Shown one piece after another: positions 1-8,410 of a stretch of 64,000 nucleotides of DNA. The stretch is from Candidatus Thermochlorobacteriaceae bacterium (GTDB lineage Bacteria > Bacteroidota > Chlorobiia > Chlorobiales > Thermochlorobacteraceae). The notes under the pieces are model-generated. The model was not told the DNA's origin. It ran no database searches and saw only the letters and a program-made list of their open reading frames with translations. The position numbers and the translations under genes are program-made. The stretch's first letter is position 1. Each line of letters begins with the position of its first letter. The DNA lies in the NCBI GenBank assembly GCA_029263855.1, contig JAJUFC010000003.1:124001-188000 (forward strand). The letters run 5' to 3'.

Positions 1-345
1 TCCAAATGCGCGGATAGCCTTCATGCCACGATTTTTTTCGTCAAGCCCGACGGCGCAACAGAAGAATGGACGAAGTCAGAAAATTGGAAACTCGCGCAAA
101 CGATTGATGGCGCGCGCATCGAGATTGACGAAGCGGCGCAACTCGCCAAGCAACTCGGCGCGCTTTCCTCTGGACAAACCTTCGTTTGCGACCGAAACGG
201 ACAACTCTTATTTTCGGGCGGCATTACGGGCGCACGTGGCGTAGAGGGCGACAACAGAGGGCGGCAGGCGATTTTATCGTTGGCATCAAATTTGCATTCC
301 GATACGTTGCTCACGACCGATGTTTTCGGGTGCTCGCTCTATTAG
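1..345 (+). CDS. RedB-like thioredoxin-fold protein (C-terminal part)
   Basis: The frame open from base 1 runs to a TAG at 343-345; the start lies off the left edge. The visible 114 residues have the pattern I associate with the RedB family: a beta strand (ATIFFVKP), a DGARIEID segment, LFSGGITGARG followed by EGDN, and the ending VFGC. RedB-like proteins have a thioredoxin-like fold and often sit next to a multi-pass histidine kinase, as here. The redox Cys pair, if present, would be upstream and is not seen. The assignment rests on motif memory, not on a search. An ATG inside this frame is absent, so the gene is a true fragment of a longer ORF. Confidence 0.6.
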   Translation, partial: SKCADSLHATIFFVKPDGATEEWTKSENWKLAQTIDGARIEIDEAAQLAKQLGALSSGQTFVCDRNGQLLFSGGITGARGVEGDNRGRQAILSLASNLHSDTLLTTDVFGCSLY

Positions 346-370
346 GCTCTATCAACGCTTTTAAACCAAA

Positions 371-397
371 CTGTTTCAAACTGTTTCAAACTGTTTC
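371..397. repeat. 10-bp tandem repeat before kinase start
   Basis: The unit CTGTTTCAAA is present 2.7 times in a row, ending five bases before the ATG of the histidine kinase, where a ribosome binding site would be expected. Copy number could therefore alter leader length. No Shine-Dalgarno sequence is visible in it. Confidence 0.75.
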
Positions 398-401
398 TTC
401 T

Positions 402-1961
402 ATGGAATCCACTCTGACCAATACCGCTAAGACGGATAACGCTTCGCTTGCTCAACGCGCCGACGAACTATTCAACGAACAGTTGGCGCGCATTCACAAA
501 CAGAACGACCGCCTTTTCGCTTGGCTCTTGCTCGGACAGTGGGCGTTCGCGATTGCGCTCGCGCTCACGATTTCGCCGCTTGCATGGGAAGGGCTGAACA
601 ATGCGATTCACCTTCATGTTTGGATTGCGCTCATTTTGGGCGGAATTATCGTATTGCCCGGCGCGTTGCTCGGCTTTGTTTCGTCGGGTAGCGTGATAAC
701 GCGCCACGCGATTGCCATTTCGCAAACGCTCGTCGGCGCGCTCTTGATTCACTTGACGGGCGGACGCATTGAAACGCACTTCCACGTCTTTGGCTCGCTG
801 GCGTTTTTGGCGTTCTACCGCGATTGGCGCGTGATGGCGACTGCAACTATCGTTGTTGCCGCCGACCACTTGCTTCGCGGGTTGTTCTATCCTGAATCCG
901 TTTTCGGCGGCATTACTAACGTCATTTTGCGCGTCTTGGAACATGCAGGTTGGGTCGTTTTTGAAAATATCTTTCTCATCATTGGAATCAACCGAAGCCT
1001 TTCAGAAATGCGCGAGTTAGCCATCGACCAAGCGCAACTTGAACAAGACAAAGCGCAAGAGCGCGTCTTGAACGACCAATTGAAGTCCTCGCAAGCGCAA
1101 CTCGTGCAATCCGAAAAAATGGCGTCGCTGGGGCAGATGGTCGCGGGGCTTGCGCACGAAATGAACACGCCGCTTGGCTACGTGCAGAACAATCTGCAAT
1201 CGCTCAAACAAGTCCACGCCGAACTGACCGACTTGGCGCAACGCTTCAAACAAACGCAAGAGACATTGCTCACGGGACAATTAGACAAATTGGAATCTCT
1301 GCTCGTTGAGAATGCGTCTCATCTTTCAAAAGCAAATCCCCAACGCCTCCAACGCACCAACGAGATTTTCAATGATGCGGTTGAAGGATTGAACCGAATG
1401 CGCGATTTGGTTTTAGACCTCAAAAATTTCTCGCGCCTCGAAGAGTCGGATATGAAGCCCGCGAACATCAACGCTTGCATTGATAGCGCGCTCAAAATTT
1501 TGCATCACCAAATCAAGAACTCGGTCATTGTCGTCAAGGATTATGGACAACTCCCCGATATGCTCTTCTTCCCTGCCAAACTCAATCAAGTGATGTTAAA
1601 CCTTATCAACAACGCCGTCTATGCGTGCGAAAAGCGTTACGGCGCGTCGCAAAAAGGCGTGATTACGATTGAAACGCGCAAGCAGGGCAATAACGCCATC
1701 ATTAAAATTTCTGACAACGGAACGGGGATTTCAGCGGAGCATCTCAACAAAATTTTTGACCCGTTCTTCACGACGAAAGAAGTCGGAAAAGGCACGGGGC
1801 TTGGGCTATCGATTTCTTACAAAATCATTCAAGAACACAAGGGAACGATTCGCGTCGTGAGCAAGGAAGGCGAAGGCACGACCTTCATCATTGAACTGCC
1901 GATTCGCATTGACATTCCCAAAACCTCGCTCTTCGTTGAAACGGAACAACTTAGCGCGTAG
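402..1961 (+). CDS. Membrane histidine kinase with multi-pass sensor domain
   Basis: A 519-residue sensor kinase. The first ~200 residues hold about six hydrophobic segments and the motif GGRIETHFHVFGSLAFLAF, typical of a multi-pass input domain found with RedB-like genes. A helical linker (about 205-240) leads to the dimerisation domain with His252 in GLAHEMNTPLGY as the predicted phosphorylation site. The ATPase domain has an N box (NQVMLNLINNAVYA), a G1 box (DNGTGI) and a G2 box (GKGTGLGLSIS). I chose the ATG at 402 rather than an upstream in-frame start, because upstream codons overlap the RedB-like gene and look non-coding. The likely partner is the tandem receiver protein 42 bp downstream. 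The signal is unknown; pairing with a thioredoxin-fold gene suggests redox sensing (inference). Confidence 0.9.
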   Translation: MESTLTNTAKTDNASLAQRADELFNEQLARIHKQNDRLFAWLLLGQWAFAIALALTISPLAWEGLNNAIHLHVWIALILGGIIVLPGALLGFVSSGSVITRHAIAISQTLVGALLIHLTGGRIETHFHVFGSLAFLAFYRDWRVMATATIVVAADHLLRGLFYPESVFGGITNVILRVLEHAGWVVFENIFLIIGINRSLSEMRELAIDQAQLEQDKAQERVLNDQLKSSQAQLVQSEKMASLGQMVAGLAHEMNTPLGYVQNNLQSLKQVHAELTDLAQRFKQTQETLLTGQLDKLESLLVENASHLSKANPQRLQRTNEIFNDAVEGLNRMRDLVLDLKNFSRLEESDMKPANINACIDSALKILHHQIKNSVIVVKDYGQLPDMLFFPAKLNQVMLNLINNAVYACEKRYGASQKGVITIETRKQGNNAIIKISDNGTGISAEHLNKIFDPFFTTKEVGKGTGLGLSISYKIIQEHKGTIRVVSKEGEGTTFIIELPIRIDIPKTSLFVETEQLSA

Positions 1962-2003
1962 TTTGCCAAGAAGCGTACACGCGCGAATTAAACTTGCCAA
2001 AAA

Positions 2004-2939
2004 ATGCAACACACGATTCTCTTCGTCGATGACGAAAAACCCATCTTGAACTCACTTGCTTTCGCTTTTGAGGGTCTTTACGACGTGCTTACGGCGCAAA
2101 GCGGTGCGGAAGCCTTGAACTTCATCAGAACGCGCAATGTCTCCGTGATTGTCAGCGACCAACGAATGCCCGGAATGAGCGGAGCAGAACTTTTGAGCGA
2201 AGTCAAAAAAATCAGCTCGATGACGATGCGCATTCTGCTCACAGGCTACGCGGATTTGGAAGCGATTATGACGTCGCTCAATGTGGGAAGCGTCTTCCGA
2301 TTCGTCAATAAGCCTTGGGATAGCGAGAAACTTAAAGCCACGATTCAGTTGGCGTGTCAAATTTATGAACAGATGAACAACCTTTCGGGACAAGCCTCGC
2401 ACGAACCTGCATTTGTCTTGGCTTCGCGGCAGAAGCCGGCTTTGCTTTTCATCGACACGCCCAACAATCTTTCCGCCCTCCGCTCGCTTTTTGAAACGGA
2501 CTATGTGGTTCATTCCGCCGAATCGTTTGAAATCGCGATGAATGTCGTGTTATCCAACGATGTGATGGCATTGACGACCGAAGCCGTCCTCAATGGCGAA
2601 GAGTGCGTTTCATTCCTTGCCGCGTTGCGCGACATAAAGCCGAACCTTGCCACCATATTGCTCACGGGAAGCAAAGACGCATCGCTTGCCATTCGCCTCA
2701 TCAACGAAGGCAGAATTTTTCGCTATCTCGTCAAACCATTCACCCGACAAATTCTCAAAGACACATTGCGCGAAGCCATCGAGCAATACGGCAACCCGCT
2801 CTCCACAGAAACGGTGGCTCGACACATTGAGCGCAAACATATTTTCAACGGCGATTCACCGCAGATTCACGCGACGACGAATCTCAACGACATCATTCGC
2901 CGCGTCAATGCCAAATTGGCTTCGTCGGCGAACTATTGA
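2004..2939 (+). CDS. Tandem-receiver response regulator
   Basis: 311 residues with two receiver domains and no DNA-binding output. Receiver 1 (about 1-125) is canonical: acidic pair in FVDDEKP, Asp52 in SDQRMPGMSG, Thr80, Lys103 in NKPW. Receiver 2 (about 145-265) is degenerate: the acidic pair is reduced to IDT, the phospho-acceptor position is Glu193 (TTEAVL), while Thr221 and Lys244 (VKPF) remain. A Glu at this site often mimics the phosphorylated state. The gene lies 42 bp after the kinase on the same strand, so the two probably form a two-component pair. Receiver 1 resembles the HD-GYP/PAS-linked type with the NKPW signature. With no effector domain, it likely works by protein contact. 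The truncated regulator at the right window edge is a paralogue. Confidence 0.88.
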   Translation: MQHTILFVDDEKPILNSLAFAFEGLYDVLTAQSGAEALNFIRTRNVSVIVSDQRMPGMSGAELLSEVKKISSMTMRILLTGYADLEAIMTSLNVGSVFRFVNKPWDSEKLKATIQLACQIYEQMNNLSGQASHEPAFVLASRQKPALLFIDTPNNLSALRSLFETDYVVHSAESFEIAMNVVLSNDVMALTTEAVLNGEECVSFLAALRDIKPNLATILLTGSKDASLAIRLINEGRIFRYLVKPFTRQILKDTLREAIEQYGNPLSTETVARHIERKHIFNGDSPQIHATTNLNDIIRRVNAKLASSANY

Positions 2940-2990
2940 GGCGCATTCATCAGCGCGCGGCAATCCGCATCGGCAATAAGGAACTTGCTT

Positions 2991-3014
2991 GTCATTCCCG
3001 CGAGCGCAGGAATC
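2991..3014. repeat. REP-like imperfect palindrome
   Basis: The stretch GTCATTCCCGCGAGC followed by GCAGGAATCC is an imperfect inverted repeat (ATTCC/GGAAT arms) resembling the dispersed palindromes seen between genes in many bacterial genomes. Only one copy is visible here, so its repeat nature is inferred from general resemblance. Confidence 0.3.
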
Positions 3015-3043
3015 CGCGATGCGCAATCATTTTCACCAATGCA

Positions 3044-3102
3044 AAAAGCGCATCAATCGCGAGCGTTCTTTGTGTTTGACTGCTCTCCGATGATGCGCTT
3101 TT
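3044..3102. terminator. Probable bidirectional terminator
   Basis: A perfect 12-bp inverted repeat (AAAAGCGCATCA at 3044-3055, TGATGCGCTTTT at 3091-3102) lies between two convergent genes. The A-rich left end and T-rich right end suit both strands. The 35-nt spacer is long for an intrinsic terminator. Confidence 0.5.
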
Positions 3103-3123
3103 GAATGTCGAGAACGCGAGAAA

Positions 3124-3693
3124 TTAGAAGTAAAAGTTAAACCCTGCGGTAATTTCGCTGGTCGCGCTGTTGGTCAGAGCGAATCCTGCGACAACGGCAA
3201 ATCGGGTATTTCTTGAGAGACCAATATCGACGCCCGCAAAGAAATTCACAGGTGTTGCGCTTGCGCCGCTCTCCATAATGTAGTCGCCGTCAATCCCTGT
3301 GATGAATCCGAGTCCGCCGAGATTGAAGTCTAAAATTCCGCCGAAGTCCAAGCCACTGCCGATGCCGCCCGCGTGTCCGCCGAAGTAAGCGTCAAATCCA
3401 ACGCTCCGATTGGCAAAGAGCGTCATTCGAATGTCGCCGCCGAAGTAGGGGTCGTAAGGCGTTTGACCGAAGCCGATGTGTCCGTTCAGCGCGATGCCGT
3501 TGCGCAAGCCGTAGGCGATGGTGGCGTGTCCGAGAAAAAGGTCATTAGAGAAAAGCAGTCCGCCGCGCGCGGCGATTGCCACGTTGCCTTGTCGGGGCAA
3601 GTAGCGCATAAAGGGCGATGGGTTTCCGGCAAAAATCTGCTCGGAAAAAAGCGCGAGAAAAAGAAATGCGATGAAGAATCGTTGTTTCGTCAT
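3124..3693 (-). CDS. Predicted outer-membrane beta-barrel protein
   Basis: 189 residues beginning with a signal peptide (MTKQRFFIAFLFLALFSEQIFAG). The mature part is rich in Gly and aromatic residues and in alternating strand patterns (GLLFSNDLFLGHATIAYGL, HIGFGQTPYDPYFGG) and ends in FNFYF, the aromatic C-terminus recognised by the barrel assembly machinery. I do not recognise a specific family; a small eight-strand-type barrel is likely. It lies 84 bp downstream of the TRAP permease gene on the same strand, so it might be co-transcribed with the transporter, but its own promoter is equally possible. Function unknown. Confidence 0.75.
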   Translation of the reverse strand: MTKQRFFIAFLFLALFSEQIFAGNPSPFMRYLPRQGNVAIAARGGLLFSNDLFLGHATIAYGLRNGIALNGHIGFGQTPYDPYFGGDIRMTLFANRSVGFDAYFGGHAGGIGSGLDFGGILDFNLGGLGFITGIDGDYIMESGASATPVNFFAGVDIGLSRNTRFAVVAGFALTNSATSEITAGFNFYF

Positions 3694-3777
3694 GCTTGCG
3701 AGATGTTTTGTTGTTGAGTAAGGCGTTTAGAACTGCGCGTAAAGATACGGAAAGCAAAGCGATTGCTATCCCACGCT

Positions 3778-5097
3778 TTAACGACGAGCCGATGGAACCA
3801 GCGAGCCCAGTTCAGGAAAGAACAGAAGCAACGCGACGACCAACAGTTGTAGCGCGATAAACGGCACGACCCCGCGATAGATGTCGCTCGTCGAAATTTC
3901 TGGCGGCGCAACGCCTTTGAGATAAAACAGCGTAAAGCCAAACGGCGGGGTTAAAAACGACGTTTGCAAACAGACCGTAATCAGCATTCCAACCCAAATC
4001 AAGTTTAGGTTGTATTTGAGCAAGATGGGCAAAATGACAGGCACGAAAATGAAAATGATTTCGATAAAGTCAATGAAGCACCCTGCGATGAAAATGCCAA
4101 TCAACACAAACGCCAAGAAGAGTTCGGGACTTAAATTTGAGCGTTCAATCAAATTCGTGAGCGCGGCGTCGCCCCCAATGCCTCTAAACACCAAGCCAAA
4201 CGCGGTTGCGCCTACCAAAATGATGAAGACCATTGAGGTTAAAAACGTCGTTTCTCGGCAGACGTCAGCCACGACCTTCCAAGAGAGTTTTTTCTCGATC
4301 GCGGTCAAGAGCGTCGCCACCAACGCGCCAACGGCGGCGGCTTCGGTCGGCGTGGCAATGCCCGCGTAAATCGAGCCTAAAACGGCGAGCACCAACAAGG
4401 CAGGCAAAACAAACGCGCGCGTAATCCGACTTAACGCGCCTTGTCGCCAAAAATCCGCCAATTCCTCCGCCTTGATTGGCGGCGCTTGTTCGGGTTTTAG
4501 GAGCGCGACGATGTAGATGTAAATCAAATAAGCGACGACCAGAATGACGCTGGGTGCGACGGCGGCGGCGAACATATCGCCGACCGACACGTTCATCACG
4601 CTCGCAAGCAACACCATAATCACGCTGGGCGGCACGAGTTGCCCCAACGTGCCTGCGGCGGCAATCGTCCCCGTCGAAAGCGATTTGCTGAACCCACGTC
4701 TGAGCATCGTCGGCAGGCTCAACAGTCCCATCGTGGTAACGGTTGCGCCGACTACGCCCGTCGTCGCTCCAAGCAACGCACCAACGACAATCACCGAAAG
4801 CGCCAAGCCTCCCCTCAATCGTCCGAGCAACAGCGACATCGTATCGAGCAATCGCTCCGCAATCCCTGATTTTTCAAGCATCACGCCCATAAACACGAAA
4901 AGCGGCACGGCAATCAGCACGTAGTTCGTCATTATGCCGAAAACGCGCATCGGCAGTAGATTGAAAAACTCAAAGCCAAACACGAAATATCCAAACGCAA
5001 TCGATAAGCCGCCCAGCGTAAAGGCGACAGGAAACCCCATCAACAGGAGCGCAATCAACAGCCCAAATAGCATAAGCGTGAGCAGTTCAGACGACAT
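3778..5097 (-). CDS. dctM: TRAP transporter large permease (DctM)
   Basis: The large membrane subunit of a tripartite ATP-independent periplasmic transporter, about 439 residues with some twelve hydrophobic segments and the conserved loops of the family (GMLGATTGV-type region seen as GALLGATTGVVGATV, then LGQLVPPSVIMVLLAS, then TPTEAAAVGAL). It drives Na+-coupled uptake of the substrate handed over by the binding protein. The open frame extends to a TTG at 5121, but ATG 5097 has a good AAGGAAAGGAG ribosome site about ten bases upstream and starts right at the first helix, so I chose it. It overlaps the end of dctQ by 11 bases, which implies translational coupling. Confidence 0.93.
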   Translation of the reverse strand: MSSELLTLMLFGLLIALLLMGFPVAFTLGGLSIAFGYFVFGFEFFNLLPMRVFGIMTNYVLIAVPLFVFMGVMLEKSGIAERLLDTMSLLLGRLRGGLALSVIVVGALLGATTGVVGATVTTMGLLSLPTMLRRGFSKSLSTGTIAAAGTLGQLVPPSVIMVLLASVMNVSVGDMFAAAVAPSVILVVAYLIYIYIVALLKPEQAPPIKAEELADFWRQGALSRITRAFVLPALLVLAVLGSIYAGIATPTEAAAVGALVATLLTAIEKKLSWKVVADVCRETTFLTSMVFIILVGATAFGLVFRGIGGDAALTNLIERSNLSPELFLAFVLIGIFIAGCFIDFIEIIFIFVPVILPILLKYNLNLIWVGMLITVCLQTSFLTPPFGFTLFYLKGVAPPEISTSDIYRGVVPFIALQLLVVALLLFFPELGSLVPSARR

Positions 5098-5608
5098 CTT
5101 TCGCGCGCTCCTTTCCTTCAATCAAAACGAGAATTTTCTCCAAGAGCATCGCCACGCCTTGCAGCGTCAGCAATCCCGCGCTAATCGCGATGGTGGATTT
5201 GATAATCCAACGATACGGCAACCCGCCCGTATCGGGAGAGGCTTCGCCGCTCTCAAACGCAATCAGCGCGTAAGGCAACGACGAGACCATCATTGCGACG
5301 CAAAACGGCAACAACAGAAACAGAACGCCGATGATGTCAAGCGCGGCTTGAACGCGCGGCGTAGATTTTGAGTAGAGGATGTCGACGCGCACGTGCCTAT
5401 CGTGCCGAAGCGTCCACCCCGCGCCGATTAAAAAAATGAACGAGAAAACGTGCCACTCCAATTCATAAAACGCCGCGCTCGATTGCTTAAAAAAATAACG
5501 CGCCGTCACATCGACGCAAATCAGCGCGACGAGAAGCACGTTCGCTCCCGAAGCGACGTTGCCTGCGACTTCGTTCAACGACGAAATCAGTCGAATAATG
5601 GTTTTCAT
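5087..5608 (-). CDS. dctQ: TRAP transporter small permease (DctQ)
   Basis: 173 residues from ATG 5608 (an in-frame TTG at 5638 is possible but lengthens the leader without adding conserved sequence). Four hydrophobic segments are visible: around VLLVALICVDVTARYFF, FSFIFLIGAGWTL, ALDIIGVLFLLLPFCVAMM and the C-terminal IIKSTIAISAGLLTL. The pattern LEWHVFSFIFLIGAGWTLR...HVRVD is typical of the DctQ subunit that pairs with DctM. It is separated from dctP by about 160 bp containing a strong hairpin, and overlaps dctM. Confidence 0.9.
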   Translation of the reverse strand: MKTIIRLISSLNEVAGNVASGANVLLVALICVDVTARYFFKQSSAAFYELEWHVFSFIFLIGAGWTLRHDRHVRVDILYSKSTPRVQAALDIIGVLFLLLPFCVAMMVSSLPYALIAFESGEASPDTGGLPYRWIIKSTIAISAGLLTLQGVAMLLEKILVLIEGKERAKDVV

Positions 5609-5685
5609 TTGCGATGTTGTTTTTTTCTGTTGCGACAAAGAGACGCAAGAGTCTTTTCCTCATTTCTGACGCAATCAAAATCGCT

Positions 5686-5714
5686 CCCCTCTCCCTTTTG
5701 GCAAGGGAAAGGGG
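5686..5714. repeat. GC-rich hairpin between dctP and dctQ
   Basis: Arms CCCCTCTCCCTT (5686-5697) and AAGGGAAAGGGG (5703-5714) pair with one mismatch around a 5-nt loop. No T-tract follows on the minus strand. It resembles intergenic palindromes that are dispersed in many genomes. Within the operon it could protect the 3' end of dctP mRNA or reduce read-through, giving more binding protein than permease (inference). Confidence 0.55.
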
Positions 5715-5770
5715 TTAGGAACGATTTCAACTGCGAGAGAATTTCGCAAGACGCATCGCGCCCGATGGCA

Positions 5771-6886
5771 TTACTCCAAATACGGACGTATTGCGTCTTC
5801 CGACTTTTTGTTCCACTCCAAGATGTTCTTTTTGAACGCCATCAAACTTTCGTAGGTCTTTTTGGCGTGCGGGTCTTTGGCGGTTTCTTCTTCGGCGACT
5901 TCTTTGGCGAGTTTTTTCAGTTCCATCAACACTTCTTTCGGAAACTCTTTGAGTTGCACTTTTTCTTCGTTGATGAGTTTTTGCAGATACGCATTGTTTT
6001 GCGCTTCAAACTCGGAAAGAATCCAAATGTTTGAGCGCGCCGCCGCCGTTCTGACGATTTCTTGCAAATCGCTCGGCAGAGATTCAAAGGCTTTTTTGTT
6101 GACGATGAGTTCGAAGGCAGTGCCGGGTTCGTGCCATCCGGGATAGTAATAGTATTTGGCGACCTTGTGCAATCCGAGTTTGTAATCGTGATATGGTCCA
6201 ATCCATTCGGTTGCATCAATCACGCCGCGCTCGAGGCTCGTGTAAATTTCAGGCGCGGCAAGCGTAACCGAAGAGCCACCGGCTTTGGCAATTACTTTTC
6301 CGCCCCAACCCGGAATGCGCATCTTCAAGCCTTTCAGGTCGTTGACGGATTTAATTTCTTTGTTGAACCAGCCGCCCATTTGCACGCCTGTGTTTCCACA
6401 GAGAAACGGAATAACGCCTTGTGGCGCGTAGGCTTCTTCCCACAGTTCTTTTCCGCCGCCGCCGTAATACCATGCATTAAATTGTTGCGCATTTAAGCCA
6501 AAAGGAAATGAAGCGAACAACGGCGACGAAGGCACTTTTCCTGACCAATAATACGCCGCGCTATGCCCCATTTCCGCCGTGCCTGCGCTCACGGCGTTGA
6601 AGACTTCCAAGCCTGGCACGAGTTCATTCGCGCCATAGACCTTGATGCGCAAGCGTCCGTTTGAGGCGCTATCGACCCACTGCGCGAATTTTTCCGCGCC
6701 TTCTCCCAAAACGGGAAACTTCGGCGCCCAAGAGGTTACCATTTTCCAGTTGTAAGTCTTGCTCGGCGCGCCGCTCGTCGCGGTTTTCTTTGAATCGCCG
6801 CCGCAAGAAGAGATGATTAAGATGATTAAGAGAATCGCGCACCACAGCGCGACATTGCGAATTGAGAGATGGTTTGTCATTGTCAT
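5771..6886 (-). CDS. dctP: TRAP transporter substrate-binding lipoprotein (TakP-like)
   Basis: 371 residues with a lipoprotein signal (hydrophobic stretch, then IISSCGGD). The mature protein matches the DctP fold: YNWKMVTSWAPKFPVLGEG at the start, GLEVFNAVSAGTAEMGHSA, the substrate Arg region GLKMRIPGWGGKV, EIYTSLERGVIDATEW and YYYPGWHEPGTA. The last motif and the WIGPYHDYKLGLHK segment are those I associate with the TakP / lactate-type group, whose members bind 2-oxo acids or lactate, often with a metal ion. The substrate is thus probably a small hydroxy- or oxo-carboxylate (inference). First gene of the P-Q-M operon. Start could be ATG 6886 or 6880 (MTMTNH). Confidence 0.9.
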   Translation of the reverse strand: MTMTNHLSIRNVALWCAILLIILIISSCGGDSKKTATSGAPSKTYNWKMVTSWAPKFPVLGEGAEKFAQWVDSASNGRLRIKVYGANELVPGLEVFNAVSAGTAEMGHSAAYYWSGKVPSSPLFASFPFGLNAQQFNAWYYGGGGKELWEEAYAPQGVIPFLCGNTGVQMGGWFNKEIKSVNDLKGLKMRIPGWGGKVIAKAGGSSVTLAAPEIYTSLERGVIDATEWIGPYHDYKLGLHKVAKYYYYPGWHEPGTAFELIVNKKAFESLPSDLQEIVRTAAARSNIWILSEFEAQNNAYLQKLINEEKVQLKEFPKEVLMELKKLAKEVAEEETAKDPHAKKTYESLMAFKKNILEWNKKSEDAIRPYLE

Positions 6887-7001
6887 TGTTGATAGAAGAG
6901 TTGAATTGGAACTGCGAGTGCGAATATAAAAGAATTTTTTTTCGCGAATATCTCTACGTTAATTTTCAGCGACGCTTTCTCAACACAAAACTCTGAACGC
7001 T

Positions 7002-7520
7002 ATGCGACTACGAATGCCTTTTTCTTCGTTCCAAGCCTTTCGCGCGCTACTCTTCGCGCTTGTCCTTCACTTGCTTGCCTTTGGTTCGCTTCGCTCGCAA
7101 ACTTCCGATGAGTCTTTTCCGCTCGCGCTCGCCGACATCGAAAAAGTGTTCGGCAAGGGTTTCACGGCAGAAAAGCCAACCAAATTGGGAGAAATTCTCT
7201 CGCGCAGATTCAGCGGCAAAAAATTCACGATTCAAGCATCTATTCAGCCGAGCTATGGCATCAAAAAGGTCGATGAGTATCTGAAACTCGCTCCGCCAAA
7301 TCAGTGGAAACCGATTCCCAACGACCCCGATGGCGCAATGATTGAAGTTCGCGACGACAAAAGCGACGACCTCGCCTCTACGCCCGCAATCGCTTACATA
7401 CGCAAAGACAAATACGTGCGTCTGCAAATTTTAGGCAACTACTACGACAATCGCGCTCAAATGCCAAAACTTCGCGACGAGATGCGCGACAAACTCGCCA
7501 AACTTCGCCGCATTCCGTAG
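7002..7520 (+). CDS. Secreted protein of unknown function
   Basis: 172 residues. Residues 1-32 form a signal peptide (hydrophobic LLFALVLHLLAFGSLRSQT). The mature part is a mixed alpha/beta protein with no Cys and many charged residues (IEKVFGKGFTAEKPTKLGEI, YIRKDKYVRLQILGNYYDN). I recognise no family. It is divergent from dctP, sharing a 115-bp upstream region, and is followed after 17 bp by the Rsm22-like gene, so these two may be co-transcribed. Confidence 0.65.
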   Translation: MRLRMPFSSFQAFRALLFALVLHLLAFGSLRSQTSDESFPLALADIEKVFGKGFTAEKPTKLGEILSRRFSGKKFTIQASIQPSYGIKKVDEYLKLAPPNQWKPIPNDPDGAMIEVRDDKSDDLASTPAIAYIRKDKYVRLQILGNYYDNRAQMPKLRDEMRDKLAKLRRIP

Positions 7521-7537
7521 CCTGAACGGCAAACGTT

Positions 7538-8410
7538 ATGACCTTCACGACCGACTCGCTTCAACGCCTCGCACGCCTGCGCGTGCTCTTCCTCAACGCC
7601 CACGACGGCTTGGCGGATTATTGGGATTCGGAGGAATCGCTCGCGCTCTACGATGCCACCTTCGCTGAACGCATTGGTTGGAAGTGGAACTTCGTGCTCA
7701 ATGACCTCGACGCACGCGAATGGACTTTACCCGACGGCACACTCGTCGATTGGGGGTGTGGCACGGGCGTTGCTTCTCAAAAAATTTTGCAAAGCCCTAT
7801 CGGCTCTGCGATTTGCAACCTTTCGCTCTTCGACCGCTCCACGCTTTCGCTTGACTTTGCTTCAAAAAAACTCACACAACTATTTCCGAACATTCACTTC
7901 ACGCAGGGCGACGCGCCAAACGCTGAAACCGTCGTCATCTCGCACGTGCTCAACGAACTTTCTCGCGACGCGCTGAACGCCTTGCTTGCGCGTCTCAACA
8001 AAGCCACGGCGATTCTTTGGGTCGAGCCGAGTTTGAAACACGTTTCGAGAAAATTGATTGAGGTTCGCGAAGCGTTGCGGGAGCGATTTCGCCTTGTTGC
8101 GCCGTGCGTTCATCAAGCGCGGTGTGGAATGCTCGCGCCTGAAAACGAGCGGCATTGGTGTCATCACTTCGCCGAGCCGCCCCAAGAAGCCTTCACGCAA
8201 TCCAAGTGGGCGAAATTTTCGCAAACGATGCAAATCGACTTGCGCGACCTTTCGCTATCGTATCTCGTCCTCGACAAACGCCCCATTGCGCCCCTTGAAC
8301 CGCGCGCGAAACGCCTCATCGGAAACGCTCGTCTTTACAAAGCGACTGCGTCGCTTCTGAGCGTTGAGGTTGAGAACGGTCGCATTAAGCAGTGGAACAC
8401 GCCTATTTGA
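7538..8410 (+). CDS. Rsm22-family methyltransferase-like protein
   Basis: 290 residues with a class I SAM-binding fold: motif I VDWGCGTGVASQ at about 70-80 and a post-motif SHVLNELS. The C-terminal half has a Cys-rich pattern CVHQARCGML...HWCHHF, as in the Rsm22/METTL17 family, where four conserved cysteines hold an iron-sulfur cluster and the protein assists small ribosomal subunit assembly. Three Cys of this cluster region (CVHQARC and WC) are visible here and a fourth is not obvious from spacing. The role in bacteria is not settled; I infer a ribosome-related function. Its stop overlaps the convergent agmatine deiminase stop by eight bases. Confidence 0.75.
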   Translation: MTFTTDSLQRLARLRVLFLNAHDGLADYWDSEESLALYDATFAERIGWKWNFVLNDLDAREWTLPDGTLVDWGCGTGVASQKILQSPIGSAICNLSLFDRSTLSLDFASKKLTQLFPNIHFTQGDAPNAETVVISHVLNELSRDALNALLARLNKATAILWVEPSLKHVSRKLIEVREALRERFRLVAPCVHQARCGMLAPENERHWCHHFAEPPQEAFTQSKWAKFSQTMQIDLRDLSLSYLVLDKRPIAPLEPRAKRLIGNARLYKATASLLSVEVENGRIKQWNTPI

